Part shown: positions 5,696 through 5,720 of the stretch, in pieces
How positions within the stretch are numbered: the stretch's first letter is position 1
How the letters are laid out: each line of letters opens with the position of its first letter
Assembly (NCBI GenBank): GCA_012974475.1
Contig: JAAXQD010000225.1
Coordinates: 1 to 5,720, forward strand
Origin: Desulfobacterales bacterium
GTDB lineage: Bacteria; Desulfobacterota; Desulfobacteria; Desulfobacterales; UBA11574
DNA length: 5,720 nt
Direction: 5' to 3'
Translations under genes and position numbers: made by a program
The notes under the pieces: generated by a model
Told to the model about the DNA's origin: nothing
Database searches by the model: none
The model's input: the letters and a program-made list of their open reading frames with translations, nothing else

Positions 5696-5720
5696 ACACC
5701 AGACGGCATCACCCCAATAT

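Noticed and set aside
1..5720. Integron cassette array with the repeats as attC sites
   Set aside because: The gene-repeat pattern is similar, but I could not identify paired RYYYAAC/GTTRRRY core sites at the repeat ends. One block also holds four genes, and no integrase is visible.

Overview
All five protein-coding genes in this window are on the minus strand, so transcription runs from right to left. The genes suggest an anaerobic or facultative Gram-negative bacterium. A desulfobacterial (Desulfobacterota) or similar sediment or animal-associated lineage is plausible. The basis is a DUF362 protein fused to a two-cluster ferredoxin domain, together with a Sec-exported formylglycine-type sulfatase. 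There is no rRNA or other phylogenetic marker, so this is only an inference.

Layout in transcription order (right to left). (1) At the right edge, 5536-5695 holds a non-coding repeat (copy B) containing an intrinsic terminator for a gene that lies outside the window. (2) 5442-4372 encodes a DUF362 protein with a C-terminal 2x[4Fe-4S] domain. (3) 4223-3267 encodes an EamA/DMT-type ten-helix transporter. (4) 3250-2870 encodes a YjbR/MmcQ-like protein, and (5) 2880-2302 encodes DNA-3-methyladenine glycosylase I (Tag); these two overlap by 11 bases. (6) Repeat copy A follows at once, with a hairpin and an intrinsic terminator. (7) 1892-243 encodes a secreted arylsulfatase of the Pseudomonas AtsA type. 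(8) Repeat copy C and a perfect 13-base inverted repeat occupy the left edge.

The transporter, YjbR and Tag genes form a tight cluster with gaps of 16 and -11 bases. The DUF362 gene may be read with them across a 148-base gap, or may be separate. The sulfatase is a separate unit, insulated by the terminator in copy A. No sulfatase-maturing enzyme, regulator or glycan-degradation gene is visible nearby. The genes do not form an obvious single pathway.

The least explained feature is the dispersed repeat family (copies C, A and B). All three lie in the same orientation, just 3' of genes, with the ATATCAC box and the TAGCAG box exactly 41 bases apart. Copies A and B share a 27-base identical core and a conserved terminator hairpin. 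The protein-coding genes themselves belong to recognised families.
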